A stretch of DNA of 64,000 nt from Clostridium sp. MB40-C1 (GCF_030913655.1 NZ_CP133189.1:3524001-3588000); one strand, 5' to 3'. Positions 54,347 through 64,000 are shown, counted from the stretch's first letter. Numbers and translations are program-made. The notes: generated from the letters alone by a model not told the origin.

Positions 54347-57300
54347 ATGGGAGATGTAAAATGGACTGAAGAACAGAGAGCAGCTGTTGAAACTCATGGG
54401 TGCAACTTACTTGTAGCGGCTGGTGCGGGTTCAGGTAAAACAGCGGTTCTTGTAGAAAGAATAATAAAAATGATAACTCATCCTACTAAATCTATTGATA
54501 TAGATAGATTATTGGTTGTAACTTTTACAAATGCAGCTGCATCTGAAATGAAAGAAAGAATAGCAAAAGCTATTGGAAAAGAACTTAAAAAACATTCAAA
54601 ATCAAAACAGCTACAAAGGCAGCTTACTCTTTTGAATAGAGCTAGTATAACAACAATGCACTCCTTTTGTCTTGAAGTCATAAGAAATAATTTTCATTGT
54701 ATAGATATTGATCCTAACTTTAGAATTGGTGATGATACAGAAACTATTCTTTTAAAGACAGAAACTCTAGAGCAGATGTTTGAAGAAGCTTATGAGGATG
54801 ATAATTGTACCATTGAGTTTTTAAAACTTGTGGAATTTTATTGTGGAAATAGAGACGATTTAACTATTCAAAATTTAATTCTTGATCTTTATAATTTTGC
54901 AATGAGTGCACCTTATCCTAAACAACTTTTGAATGAAATGGCTGAGGATTTTAATGTGGATGAAAATTATAAGTTTTCAGATTCTAAATGGGCAAGGGTT
55001 TTAATGGAAGATATAAGAATAGAGCTTCAAGGGTTATATAATTCAATGGAGGATGCTTTAAATGTTATAAGAGAGACTAATGGCTTAGAACCTTATGAAG
55101 AGAGTTTTTATAATGAAGTTAATATGATACAAGATTTGATTTTAGCTTGTAAAGGTACTTGGGATAATCTATATGATGAATTCACAAAAGTTAGCTTTGA
55201 AAAATTAAAAGCGTGTAAGAAATGTGAATTTAAAGAGATACAAGAAAGAGTTAAAGATACAAGAAATAAGGCTAAAAAGAGTATTTCTTCTTTAAAAGAA
55301 CAGGTTGTTTTATATGGAAGTTATGATACAACCCTTGATTTAATAGAACTTTATCCTATAATGAGAAAACTTTCTGATTTAGTTATAGAGTTTATGGAGA
55401 GGTATTCATCTGCTAAGAGAGAAAGAGGAATAATTGATTTTAATGACTTTGAGCATTTTTGTTTGCATATACTTACAGAGAAAAATGAAGATGGAGAAAT
55501 AGTTTTCACTAAAGAGGCATCAAGGCTTAGAGAAAAATATCAGGAAATATTAGTAGATGAGTATCAAGACAGTAACGATGTTCAAGAAGCCATTGTAAAT
55601 GCCATAGCTAGAAAAGATGAGGAAACAGGACGTAGTAATAATGTGTTCATGGTTGGAGATGTAAAGCAGAGTATATATAGATTCAGGCAAGCAAGACCAG
55701 AAATATTTCTTGAGAAATATAATGCTTATGATGGTGAAGAAGGAGATGTAGAAAGAAAAATAACTTTATTTAAAAACTTTAGAAGTAGAAGAGAAATAAT
55801 AAGTGCGGTAAATTTTATTTTTAAACAGATAATGTCTGTAAATATTGGTGAGCTTGAATATGATGATGAGGAAGCTTTAAATTTAGGAGCAGATTATCCT
55901 AAATGTAGTGATGAAAATGTGATAATAGGTGGTAATGTGGAACTTCATATATTAGAAAAAGATAGTAGATTAGATGAAGAAGCTATAGAAGAGGATACAG
56001 AAGAAGTTGTAGATAATATACAAATGGAAGCAAAAATGGTTGTGAAAAGAATAAATGAACTTGTAAGTTCTACTGAGGGAGAAGAATTTAAGATTTTTGA
56101 TAAAGATTTAGGAGAATACAGGAAGGTTCAATATAAGGATATAGTTATACTTTTAAGAAGTACAGCTAATTGGGCAACTGTGTTTATGGAGGAGTTAAAA
56201 GAAAATTTAATACCTTCATATGCTGATACAGGAAGTGGTTATTTTGAAACATTAGAAATTAAAACAATGCTATCACTTCTTCAAATAATAGATAATCCAA
56301 GACAGGATATACCACTTATTGCTGTGATGCGTTCACCTATAGCTTCTTTTACACCAGAAGAACTTATAGATATAAGAATAAAGGATAAAGATAAAGAATT
56401 TTATGAGGCATTAAAGAAATTTTCTACTGAAGAAAATAACAGCTTAGGGGAAAAATGCAGCGAGTTTTTAGAAAAGTTGTCTATGTGGAGAGAAAAAGCG
56501 GTACATATACCGATAGATGAATTTTTATGGTACCTATACACACATACTGGATACTATGCTTATGTAGGGGCTATGGCTGGAGGAGTCCAAAGACAAGCTA
56601 ACCTTAGAATACTCTTTCAAAGAGCAAGGCAGTATGACAAAACTAGTTACAAAGGATTATTTAATTTTATAAATTTTATAGATAAGCTAAGAATAAGTAG
56701 TGGAGATATGGGAAGTGCAAAGATACTTGGTGAGAACGAAAATGTAGTTAGAATAATGAGTATTCATAAAAGTAAAGGGTTAGAGTTTCCAGTAGTATTT
56801 TTATGTGGACTTGGAAAAGGATTTAACATGCAGGATTTAAGTAAAAAAGTTCTTTTTCATAGAGAACTTGGATATGGTCCTGATTTTGTGGATATAGAGA
56901 AGCGAATTACTTATCAAACAGTTTTAAAACAGTCTCTTAAGAAAAAAATAAAAATGGAGACATTATCTGAAGAAATGAGAATACTTTATGTTGCTTTTAC
57001 TAGAGCTAAAGAAAAGTTAATAATGACAGGTGCAGTAAAAGATGTTAAGAAATCTATTCAAAGATGGTCTTATGCTATTAATAGAAGTGAAAATAAGCTG
57101 CCAGAATATGAAATGTTAAGTGCTAAGAACTATCTTGACTGGATTTGTCCAGCAGTAATTAGACATGAGGATACAAGAGAGTTTAGAAAAGAAGCAGATA
57201 TAAGAGAGAATAATAATTTTATACAGGATGATTCAAAATGGCAAGTGAATTTGTATAAAAGACAAGATATAGTAATTAATAAAAAAGATAAAGGTGTTTC

Positions 57301-58057
57301 AGAAGAAAGTTTAAACTTAGATGAAATAGGAAAAAATAGCAAATATCATCATGAAATAAAAAGAAGATTGGAATGGGAGTATGAATATACAGATATATCT
57401 AAACTTCCAACACTGATTACTGTTACAGAACTTAAAAGGATGAAGGAAGCAGAACTCTATGAGGATTACTCTCAAAATGTTTATTCCCCAAGGTTGGTTA
57501 AAAAACCTTTATTTTTAGAAAAAAACAAAAAACTTACTGGAGCAGAGAAAGGTACTGCTGTTCATGCTGTTATGCAAAAGTTAAATTACAATAAACCATT
57601 AAATAAAGAAGAAATAAAATCTCAAATAAAAGGTATGGTAGATAAGGAGCTTATTACATTTGAACAAGGAGAAAGTGTGGATATAAATAAGGTAATAAAG
57701 TTCTTTGAATCAGGTATTGGTAAGAGACTTATAAAATCTAAGAAAGTATACAGAGAGATTCCTTTTCATATGCTATTAAGTGTGTCAGATGTATATAAAA
57801 ATATTCCAAAGGATAAATATGATAATGAATCTATTATGCTTCAGGGAATAATAGACTGTTATTTTGAGGAGGAAAACGGAATAGTTCTTATAGATTATAA
57901 AACAGATTATATCAAAGATGGAGATATAGAGAGTATAAAACAAAAGTATAAATCACAGGTAGAGTACTATGAAAGAGCTATTGTAGAGATAACAGGAAAG
58001 AAAGTTAAAGAAAAATATTTATATTTGTTTTATAATGATAGTGAAGTTATGGTATAG
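54347..58057 (+). CDS. addA: ATP-dependent helicase/nuclease subunit A
   Basis: 1236 residues, UvrD/PcrA-type superfamily 1 helicase with a C-terminal nuclease. Motif I is VAAGAGSGKTAVLVERI, motif II VDEYQDSN, motif III GDVKQSIYRFR, motif V VRIMSIHKSKGLEFPVVF and motif VI RILYVAFTRAKEK. The nuclease domain ends with GIIDCYFEEENGIVLIDYKTDY. Its ATG follows the addB stop directly, and GGGGAGGTG within the addB end is its ribosome site. It forms the AddAB end-resection machine; the Chi sequence of this organism cannot be read from here. Confidence 0.97.
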   Translation: MGDVKWTEEQRAAVETHGCNLLVAAGAGSGKTAVLVERIIKMITHPTKSIDIDRLLVVTFTNAAASEMKERIAKAIGKELKKHSKSKQLQRQLTLLNRASITTMHSFCLEVIRNNFHCIDIDPNFRIGDDTETILLKTETLEQMFEEAYEDDNCTIEFLKLVEFYCGNRDDLTIQNLILDLYNFAMSAPYPKQLLNEMAEDFNVDENYKFSDSKWARVLMEDIRIELQGLYNSMEDALNVIRETNGLEPYEESFYNEVNMIQDLILACKGTWDNLYDEFTKVSFEKLKACKKCEFKEIQERVKDTRNKAKKSISSLKEQVVLYGSYDTTLDLIELYPIMRKLSDLVIEFMERYSSAKRERGIIDFNDFEHFCLHILTEKNEDGEIVFTKEASRLREKYQEILVDEYQDSNDVQEAIVNAIARKDEETGRSNNVFMVGDVKQSIYRFRQARPEIFLEKYNAYDGEEGDVERKITLFKNFRSRREIISAVNFIFKQIMSVNIGELEYDDEEALNLGADYPKCSDENVIIGGNVELHILEKDSRLDEEAIEEDTEEVVDNIQMEAKMVVKRINELVSSTEGEEFKIFDKDLGEYRKVQYKDIVILLRSTANWATVFMEELKENLIPSYADTGSGYFETLEIKTMLSLLQIIDNPRQDIPLIAVMRSPIASFTPEELIDIRIKDKDKEFYEALKKFSTEENNSLGEKCSEFLEKLSMWREKAVHIPIDEFLWYLYTHTGYYAYVGAMAGGVQRQANLRILFQRARQYDKTSYKGLFNFINFIDKLRISSGDMGSAKILGENENVVRIMSIHKSKGLEFPVVFLCGLGKGFNMQDLSKKVLFHRELGYGPDFVDIEKRITYQTVLKQSLKKKIKMETLSEEMRILYVAFTRAKEKLIMTGAVKDVKKSIQRWSYAINRSENKLPEYEMLSAKNYLDWICPAVIRHEDTREFRKEADIRENNNFIQDDSKWQVNLYKRQDIVINKKDKGVSEESLNLDEIGKNSKYHHEIKRRLEWEYEYTDISKLPTLITVTELKRMKEAELYEDYSQNVYSPRLVKKPLFLEKNKKLTGAEKGTAVHAVMQKLNYNKPLNKEEIKSQIKGMVDKELITFEQGESVDINKVIKFFESGIGKRLIKSKKVYREIPFHMLLSVSDVYKNIPKDKYDNESIMLQGIIDCYFEEENGIVLIDYKTDYIKDGDIESIKQKYKSQVEYYERAIVEITGKKVKEKYLYLFYNDSEVMV

Positions 58058-58072
58058 GGAAGGAGTTTTAAA

Positions 58073-59044
58073 ATGGACATATTATTTAAGAATATATCAG
58101 AATTTGAGGTTAATGATAAAATAGAAGGAATTTTTATTATAAAGGGTAGTGAGTGTAGAACAGCAAGTAATAGTAAAAAATATTTAGATTTTACTATAGG
58201 TGATAAAAGTGGGGAAATAAATGCTAAATTTTGGAATTACAAAGAAGGAGACGAGGAGATATATACGCCTAATACTCTTATAAAGGTAAGAGGAAGTGTT
58301 ACAGTATGGCAGAGTAATATACAGTTTAAAATAGATAGAATAAGAGTCACAAATAAACACGATAAGGTAGATATATCTGATTTTGTTCCTTCAGCTCCTA
58401 ATTCTTCAGAGGAAATGTATGAGGAAATTTTAAGCTATATATCAAAAATAGAAAATGATGATATAAGAAAGATTGTTGAAACTATTATAGATGAAAAATC
58501 AGAGAAACTTATGCATTATCCAGCAGCTAAAAAGAATCATCACGCTGTAAGATCAGGGCTTTTATATCATACAACTACTATGTTGAAAGCAGGAGAAAAA
58601 TTAAGTGAGATATATAAATTTATAAATACGGATTTACTATATGGTGGAATAATTCTTCATGATATTGCCAAAATTGATGAAATGGATGCTAGTGAGCTTG
58701 GAATAGTAAGCGATTATACAGTAGAAGGACAGCTACTAGGACATATTATACAAGGAGTTAAAAATATAGAGGTAGTTGCGAAAAAGGTTAATGCAGATAA
58801 AGAAATCTCAATGCTACTTCAGCATATGATATTATCTCACCATTATGAAGCTGAATATGGAAGTCCTAAAAAGCCTATGATTCCAGAAGCTCAAATGCTT
58901 CATTATCTAGATATTTTAGATGCCAGTCTTTATGATATGAAGAAAGCTTTAAGTGAAACAAAGGAAGGACAGTTCTCAAATAGTATTTATTCATTAGATA
59001 AGAGAAGAATATATAAAATGAAAGTAATGAACGAGGATGAATAA
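58073..59044 (+). CDS. yhaM: 3'-5' exoribonuclease YhaM (OB-fold plus HD domain)
   Basis: 323 residues. An N-terminal OB-fold (about 15-95: GIFIIKGSECRTASNSKKYLDFTIGDKSG) is joined to an HD domain (about 155-285). The HD part has NHHAVRSGLLYHTTTML and LHDIAKI (His196-Asp197), plus a later HH pair in LSHHYEAEYG. This is the YhaM/Cbf1 layout, a Mn2+-dependent 3'-5' exonuclease acting on RNA and single-stranded DNA. It lies 15 bp after addA, so DNA-repair and nucleic-acid trimming genes are co-transcribed. Convergent with the AraC-type gene. Confidence 0.93.
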   Translation: MDILFKNISEFEVNDKIEGIFIIKGSECRTASNSKKYLDFTIGDKSGEINAKFWNYKEGDEEIYTPNTLIKVRGSVTVWQSNIQFKIDRIRVTNKHDKVDISDFVPSAPNSSEEMYEEILSYISKIENDDIRKIVETIIDEKSEKLMHYPAAKKNHHAVRSGLLYHTTTMLKAGEKLSEIYKFINTDLLYGGIILHDIAKIDEMDASELGIVSDYTVEGQLLGHIIQGVKNIEVVAKKVNADKEISMLLQHMILSHHYEAEYGSPKKPMIPEAQMLHYLDILDASLYDMKKALSETKEGQFSNSIYSLDKRRIYKMKVMNEDE

Positions 59045-59062
59045 CTTATTAGAATGTTAAGG

Positions 59063-59100
59063 AAACTCCTATGGATTGTAGAATTCATAGGAGTTTTAAT
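59063..59100. terminator. Bidirectional terminator between yhaM and the AraC-type gene
   Basis: AAACTCCTATG (59063-59073) pairs perfectly with 59086-59096, followed by TAATTATTATTTTTT. Confidence 0.8.
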
Positions 59101-59102
59101 TA

Positions 59103-61433
59103 TTATTTTTTGTTTATGCTCCTATATTGAGCAGGGGATATGCCATACATCTTTTTAAAAGCAGTAAAGAAATAATTAGTATTAACATAACCTACCTTAA
59201 GTGCAATATCATTAATAGTTAAGTCTGTATTAATAAGAAATTCTTGTGCTTTGTCAAATCTACAATTATTTATATATTTAGAAAGAGATACACCTGTAGT
59301 ATTTTTGAAAATAGATCTTAAATAATTTGGTGAAATACTAAATTTATCTGCAATTTCTGGTATAGATAATGATGTATTAGCAAAATTTATATCTATATAT
59401 CCTTTTACATCATTAACCAAAGTATTTGTTTTATTAAGTTTCTTTAGATTTAAGCTTTCTATAACTTCTTTATATAATTCAAATAAAAACTCTTTTACAG
59501 AAGAGATGGATTGGAAATTTTTCAAGTTATCTAAATAATCCTTAGTTTCAATAGTGTCAGCTTCGTTATATATGCTACATAGGTCATTTATGACCTTTTC
59601 AGATTTTATAAATAAATTAGTTATAGCTAATATCATATCGTCATAAGAGTAATTTGAAATTTGTATAAATAAATTATCTAAAGAAAGTTGTAGTTTATCT
59701 AGATTTCCTAGCTTTATAGATTCATATAAGGAACTTTCTAATTTTTCATCATAATTATACTTGTATGAGATATCTCTTAATATTTTTTCATTATACAAAA
59801 TTGAACTTGATCCATATTTAAAGGTATAACGCATATAGTTTTTAGCACTATCAAAAGATTTAAATAGATCATTTAAATTATTTATACAATCGCCTATACT
59901 AGCTGAAACTGAAACACTTAAATTGGTTTTAGTATTGTTTTGTATATTTTCAATATTTTCAATAAGATTTTGTGGTAAAAAATTATTATAAGATTGTTCA
60001 TCAAAACTAATAATAGATATTATAAGGTTTTCTTCTATTAAAGATTCTGTTTGGAAGCCGGAAGAGAGACTATCATTTATTATATTTTTCAACCTAAATC
60101 TTATTAAGTTTCGGTCATCTTTAGATGAGTAGTCTCTATAAAAATCATCTATAAAATCTATTTTAAAGATTATAGCAATTAGATTACTTTTGTCTATATT
60201 TATATTTAATTTATCAAATATAGATATATCATTCTTTGATGTTACACTACTTGTCCTGTTTTTTAATAAATCTTTTAAGACAATTTTTCTTATAAACACT
60301 AACTCATCTAATGATAATTCATCTATATATGAAGGTTTTGCAGTTATATAGCTTATAGCTGCAGACAAGTATTCTAATTCATTTTTACAATTATTATTCT
60401 TTAAAATATCATCAAAAGCGCTTGTAGATTGTACCTGTTCCATTATTCGATTAATAGGAGTGTATATTTTATTTGACATAAAATATGAAGGTATTATACC
60501 GATTAAAAACAGAACTAAGGCAAGTGCAAACAAATATTTTACTTTTCCACTCATTTCTCCCATAAGTTGTTCATAAGGTATTATATTTATAAATTTTGCG
60601 TTACTGTTTTCAGAAGATATATAGGTAACTAAAAAGGTAGTATTGTTTATGGAAGTAATAAAGTTACCTTTTTTATCAGAAGAATTAAGTATACGTTTAA
60701 TATAAGGTTTATCTGAAATATCCTTCAAAAAATCATTTGAATCAGAGCTTAGTATAATTTGACCACTATTATTTATAGCAAATAGGTTTTTAGATATATT
60801 GTGGCTTTGTTTGAAATATTTACTAAGTTCATTTGCATCAATATTTAAAATAAGAGCCCCGTGAGGGAGTGAATCCTTAGTAGATTTTACATTAGATAAA
60901 ACAATTGAAAAGATATTTTTGCTTATTATCCTATTATTGGAATAAATTTCTATTTTATTGGCGATAAAATCGTTAGTGAAAGTTTCATTATTTGTTTTTA
61001 ATATATTTCGTAAAACATACTCGTATTTAGACTTTGAAGCTAAATTAGGTTCAGAAGAATAAAAAGAATTATTATTTTTATTATATATATAAACCGAATC
61101 TATATAAGGAGAGAAATTCCTTATATTATCTATTTTAGATAAAGCAGATAACGTATCTTTTTGATTATAGCTATATATCAAAGTGTTCACGTTTTCATCC
61201 AAATATAAACTATATAATAAGGATTTTGCCCAATTAAAATTAAAACTTGTATAATAGTTAGCTTGTTGAAGTAAAGTTGAAGAATTTTCTGAACCTTGTT
61301 TTACTAGTATCCTTTTATAACTTACATAAAAGGCAACAGAAGATAAAGAAAGTATAACTGAAATAATAATTAAATATGAACTTAAAAGTTTTGTAAAAGT
61401 ATTACTTAATTTTCTTCTTTTGAAATTTTTCAT
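59103..61433 (-). CDS. Membrane-bound AraC-family transcriptional regulator with extracellular sensor domain
   Basis: 776 residues. TM1 (about 18-40), an extracytoplasmic sensor of about 255 residues with a Cache-like pattern and TM2 (about 297-316) are followed by a ~340-residue cytoplasmic linker. The C-terminal AraC domain (about 675-772) has two HTH motifs (LSIPEIADKFSISPNYLRSIFK and INDIALKVGYVNTNYFFTAFKK). One-component membrane regulators of this layout usually control nearby sugar uptake genes. It is divergent from a sugar ABC operon, its likely target. No receiver domain is visible. Confidence 0.9.
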   Translation of the reverse strand: MKNFKRRKLSNTFTKLLSSYLIIISVILSLSSVAFYVSYKRILVKQGSENSSTLLQQANYYTSFNFNWAKSLLYSLYLDENVNTLIYSYNQKDTLSALSKIDNIRNFSPYIDSVYIYNKNNNSFYSSEPNLASKSKYEYVLRNILKTNNETFTNDFIANKIEIYSNNRIISKNIFSIVLSNVKSTKDSLPHGALILNIDANELSKYFKQSHNISKNLFAINNSGQIILSSDSNDFLKDISDKPYIKRILNSSDKKGNFITSINNTTFLVTYISSENSNAKFINIIPYEQLMGEMSGKVKYLFALALVLFLIGIIPSYFMSNKIYTPINRIMEQVQSTSAFDDILKNNNCKNELEYLSAAISYITAKPSYIDELSLDELVFIRKIVLKDLLKNRTSSVTSKNDISIFDKLNINIDKSNLIAIIFKIDFIDDFYRDYSSKDDRNLIRFRLKNIINDSLSSGFQTESLIEENLIISIISFDEQSYNNFLPQNLIENIENIQNNTKTNLSVSVSASIGDCINNLNDLFKSFDSAKNYMRYTFKYGSSSILYNEKILRDISYKYNYDEKLESSLYESIKLGNLDKLQLSLDNLFIQISNYSYDDMILAITNLFIKSEKVINDLCSIYNEADTIETKDYLDNLKNFQSISSVKEFLFELYKEVIESLNLKKLNKTNTLVNDVKGYIDINFANTSLSIPEIADKFSISPNYLRSIFKNTTGVSLSKYINNCRFDKAQEFLINTDLTINDIALKVGYVNTNYFFTAFKKMYGISPAQYRSINKK

Positions 61434-61878
61434 TTTACCACCTTAAATATATTATTTTAGTGAAAATTATATAGTAAATGTTAAAATTCATAGATTTAAT
61501 TAATATTTAAACATGAAACTTTCAAAAAGTAAACAAATATTTAAAAAGTAAAATTTAAATATTTTGAATTTTTCATATAATTAGAACATAAGAGAAAACC
61601 TTTTCACAATAGAGCGGATTAGATAATGTATGTTGGTTTAAATATTAAGTTAACATATTAAAATTTATCTAATTTAAATTTTAATATATTTAATCAATAA
61701 AGTAAAAAATTAAAGTTGATTAAATATAAAAGTTTTTTAGAAAAGCAACATAAGTGTAGTTTTAGTTCTTTAAAATATTCTTCATAATACAAAAGCAAAG
61801 GAAGGAGGAACATTAAAGTATAAATTAATTATGCAAAATGTTTCTAATTTTAAAAATTAATGTTAGGGGGAAATTTAA
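61434..61878. other. Divergent control region, AraC-type gene / sugar ABC operon
   Basis: 445 bp without ORF. It contains an inverted repeat, ATATTAAAATTTA (61655-61667) with its complement at 61675-61687, spaced by 7 nt, about 190 bp before the binding-protein gene. That repeat is a candidate regulator site or simply AT-rich symmetry. No certain promoter was placed. Confidence 0.45.
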
Positions 61879-62865
61879 ATGAAGTCAAAAAAAATTCTAG
61901 GTACAATTATTGCATTAACAATGGTAGGGTCATTATTTGTAGGATGTGGTAAGAGTGGTGCAGGAAGTGATGCTAAGAAAGATGATAAAAAATCAGATAT
62001 AAGTGTATCTGTAGTTTTAAAAGCACTTAATAGTGATTATTGGAAACAAGTTCAAGCTGGAGCTAAAGCTGCAGAAAAAGAACTTGGTGTTAAAGTAGAA
62101 GTATTGGGACCAAATGCAGAGACTGATATAGTTGGTCAAACTTCTCTTATGGAAGACCAAATAGTAAAAGGTGCATCTGCTTTAGTTGTAGCACCATCAC
62201 AGCCAAGTGCTGCAATAGCTTCTTTTGATAAGGCAGATAGTGAAAAGATACCAGTTATATTAATAGATACAGATGCTAAATGGGATAAAAAGAAAGCTTT
62301 TGTTGGAACAGGTAATCTTGAAGGTGGAAAGCTAGGCGGAGAATATATAGGTAAAAAATTAAAGAAGGGTGACGAAGTAGTTATAATCAGAGGAGCGCTT
62401 GGTGATGCTACTCATGATGAACGTGTAAATGGAGCAAAAGAAAAGATGCAAGCTGCAGGATTAAAAATTGTAGAAATTCAACCAGCAGATAGTGATAGAG
62501 ATAAAGCTATGTCAGTAATGGAAAATCTTCTTCAAACTCACCCAAATGTAAAAGGTGTATTCTGCTCAAATGATGAAATGGCATTGGGAGCAATTAGAGC
62601 ACTTAAACAAACAAATAAAAAAGGCATAACTGTTGTAGGATTTGATGGTTCTCCAGATGCATTAAAATCTATTAAAGCAGGAGAGCTTACAGGAACTGTT
62701 GCTCAAAGTGCTTATAATATAGGAAAAATGGGAGTAGAAACAGCAGTTAAAATAATTAAAGGTGAAAAAGTTGAAGCAAGAGTAGATACAGGAACAAATT
62801 TAATAGATAAATCAAATGTAGATAAAGCACAAGAAGAATTAAATAAGATTTTAGGAACGAAATAG
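61879..62865 (+). CDS. Sugar-binding lipoprotein of an ABC transporter (RbsB family)
   Basis: 328 residues. A basic N-terminus and hydrophobic stretch end in SLFVGC (Cys23 lipidated). A charged linker is followed by a periplasmic-binding-protein type I domain. Ribose/galactose-binding features are LKALNSDYWKQVQAGAKAA, ALVVAPSQPSAAI, DTDAKWDKKKAFVGTGN, GVFCSNDEMALGAIRAL and VGFDGSPDALKSI. Close to RbsB, so ribose or a similar pentose or aldose is likely, but the binding residues do not fix it. AGGGGG precedes the ATG. It is expected to be the most abundant product of the operon. Confidence 0.92.
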   Translation: MKSKKILGTIIALTMVGSLFVGCGKSGAGSDAKKDDKKSDISVSVVLKALNSDYWKQVQAGAKAAEKELGVKVEVLGPNAETDIVGQTSLMEDQIVKGASALVVAPSQPSAAIASFDKADSEKIPVILIDTDAKWDKKKAFVGTGNLEGGKLGGEYIGKKLKKGDEVVIIRGALGDATHDERVNGAKEKMQAAGLKIVEIQPADSDRDKAMSVMENLLQTHPNVKGVFCSNDEMALGAIRALKQTNKKGITVVGFDGSPDALKSIKAGELTGTVAQSAYNIGKMGVETAVKIIKGEKVEARVDTGTNLIDKSNVDKAQEELNKILGTK

Positions 62866-62889
62866 AGGATTTATAAAAATACAGATAAA

Positions 62890-62932
62890 AGATCACTTTG
62901 CAGGTTCAAAATCTGGAGTTGTAAAGTGATCT
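62890..62932 (+). promoter_or_regulatory. Intercistronic hairpin between binding protein and ATPase genes
   Basis: AGATCACTTTGCA (62890-62902) pairs with 62920-62932 (one G-U) without a T-run. Such hairpins often protect the 3' end of the binding-protein mRNA and lower expression of the following ATPase gene. Confidence 0.6.
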
Positions 62933-62984
62933 AACTTAAAAAATATGATAATTTTTACAGCTAATAAACGGAGGTGGTTCATTA

Positions 62985-64000
62985 ATGAAACAACCACTTA
63001 TTGAATTAAAGGGTGTTTCTAAAGTTTTCCCAGGGGTAAAAGCGCTTGATTCAATTGATTTAGATGTACTTCCAGGAGAAATCCATGGCTTAATAGGTGA
63101 AAATGGTGCAGGAAAATCTACTTTAATAAAGATATTAACAGGAGCTTATACAAATGACGAAGGAAAGCTTTTTGTAGAAGGTAAAGAAACTGTTATTCAA
63201 AATCCAAAGCATGCAATGAGTTTGGGCATAAATGCAATTTATCAAGAACTTAATATAATGCCGGAATTGACAGTTCTAGATAATATTTTTATGGGAAGAG
63301 AAGTAAAAGGTAAAAATGGATTATTAGATAAAAAAATGATGACAGAGAAAGCACAAGAATTGCTTAAAGATTTAGGGCAAAACATTGACCCTAAATCAAA
63401 TATTGCTAACTTAGGAATGGGACATCAACAAATGGTAGAAATAGCTAAGGCACTTACAATAGAAACAAAGCTATTAATTATGGACGAACCTACTTCTAGT
63501 TTAAGTGAAAAAGAAGTAAGAGAGTTAATGAAAACTATAAGAGGATTAAAAGAAAAAGGTATTGCAGTAATTTTTATTTCGCATAGACTACCAGAACTTT
63601 TTGAAATATGTGACAGGGTTACTGTAATGAGAGATGGTAAAAAAGTTAAGACTTTAGGTATAGAAGAATTGACAGAAGATGATTTAATTAAGTTAATGGT
63701 AGGAAGAAGTTTAGAACAACAATTTCCTAAGATAGAAACAAAAATTGGAGAAGAAATATTAAGAGTTGAAAATTTAACAAGTGAAGGTGTATTTGAGAAT
63801 GTTAATTTCAACTTAAAAAGAGGAGAAATATTAGGAATAGCAGGTCTTGTTGGAGCAGGACGAACTGAAATTGTAAGATCTATTTTTGGAGCAGACCCAA
63901 TAAGTAGTGGAAAAATATATATCAAAGGTAATGAGGTTAAGATAAAATCTCCATCAGATGCCATGAAAAATGGAATAGCGTTCCTAACTGAGGATAGAAA
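62985..64000 (+). CDS. Sugar ABC transporter ATP-binding protein (RbsA/MglA type), 3' truncated by window end
   Basis: About 338 residues are visible of a protein usually near 500; the frame is open to the window end. The first ABC domain (1-240) has Walker A GENGAGKST, signature LGMGHQQMVEIAKAL, Walker B LLIMDEPTSSL and SHRLPELFEICD. The second domain starts about 255 with LRVENLTSEGVFENVNF and carries GLVGAGRTE in place of a Walker A, the usual degenerate form in RbsA/MglA. GGAGGTGG precedes the ATG. It should be followed by a permease gene. Together with the RbsB-like protein it imports a monosaccharide. Confidence 0.95.
   Translation, partial: MKQPLIELKGVSKVFPGVKALDSIDLDVLPGEIHGLIGENGAGKSTLIKILTGAYTNDEGKLFVEGKETVIQNPKHAMSLGINAIYQELNIMPELTVLDNIFMGREVKGKNGLLDKKMMTEKAQELLKDLGQNIDPKSNIANLGMGHQQMVEIAKALTIETKLLIMDEPTSSLSEKEVRELMKTIRGLKEKGIAVIFISHRLPELFEICDRVTVMRDGKKVKTLGIEELTEDDLIKLMVGRSLEQQFPKIETKIGEEILRVENLTSEGVFENVNFNLKRGEILGIAGLVGAGRTEIVRSIFGADPISSGKIYIKGNEVKIKSPSDAMKNGIAFLTEDR

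Noticed and set aside
63425-63964. 179-codon reverse-strand ORF near the window end
   Set aside because: It is a shadow of the truncated RbsA-type ATPase gene, whose plus-strand frame carries Walker A, signature and Walker B motifs.
1-64000. CRISPR array, tRNA or rRNA genes, prophage or transposase genes
   Set aside because: I looked for regularly spaced repeats, tRNA and rRNA landmarks, and transposase or phage gene products and saw none. Only the MITE-like repeat hints at mobile DNA.

Overview
The window looks like chromosome of a low-GC, anaerobic, spore-forming Clostridium (sensu stricto). The DNA is strongly AT-rich, and AGA, ATA and TTA codons dominate. Genes have strong GGAGG-type ribosome binding sites with some TTG and GTG starts. 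The gene content fits: a four-subunit [FeFe] hydrogenase, a ferredoxin-linked Etf/lactate dehydrogenase, T-box and SAM-I leaders, AddAB recombination, several c-di-GMP proteins and an H-type small acid-soluble spore protein. I cannot name a species from sequence alone. I saw no tRNA, rRNA, CRISPR array, prophage or transposase gene.

Layout. 1-5.6 kb: tail of a MATE efflux pump, a chemoreceptor, a two-gene unit of an unknown protein plus a CBS-GGDEF protein, and an M42 aminopeptidase. 5.6-11.2 kb: an AEC carrier, feoAB divergent from a DtxR/MntR-type regulator, then an ArsP-type permease with a thioredoxin-like partner behind a long palindrome. 11.3-17.1 kb: a structured intergenic element, an EamA exporter, a MITE-like palindrome, a cupin, a CorC/HlyC-type membrane protein and a PAS-GGDEF-EAL protein. 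17.5-22 kb: hydrogenase operon hndABCD. 22-31 kb: an unknown gene, lctD-etfB-etfA (reverse strand), an unknown gene, a phosphodiesterase, a second EamA exporter, a small HTH protein and a TM1266-like hydrogenase-associated protein. 31-38 kb: a cytoplasmic GH36 enzyme, a second copy of the structured element, and a PuuR-like regulator with potABCD. 38-47.7 kb: galE, malic enzyme, a ComFB-like protein, an M19 dipeptidase, T-box-asnS, an NSS symporter, a membrane protein, sspH and an LCP protein. 47.9-50.3 kb: SAM-I riboswitch with metY-metA. 50.8-59 kb: addB-addA-yhaM. 59-64 kb: an AraC-type membrane regulator divergent from a sugar ABC transporter, cut off by the window end.

How the genes fit together. 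The metabolic core is redox balancing of a fermenting anaerobe. The hydrogenase disposes of electrons from NAD(P)H and probably ferredoxin, the Etf/LctD complex can couple lactate oxidation to ferredoxin and NAD, and malic enzyme links malate to pyruvate. Uptake systems (FeoAB, PotABCD, Rbs-type ABC, NSS) each lie next to a plausible regulator or leader RNA. Most transcription units end in clear hairpins, and several convergent pairs share one terminator that contains both stop codons.

The least explained signals are non-coding. Two intergenic elements (11311-11498 and 33143-33300) share sequence blocks and a fold. A 158-bp near-palindrome lies at 12668-12825, with a solo end at 40723-40752. 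Short repeats built on CATAGCCT and AGGCTACTAAAGGAAG sit in front of or between genes.
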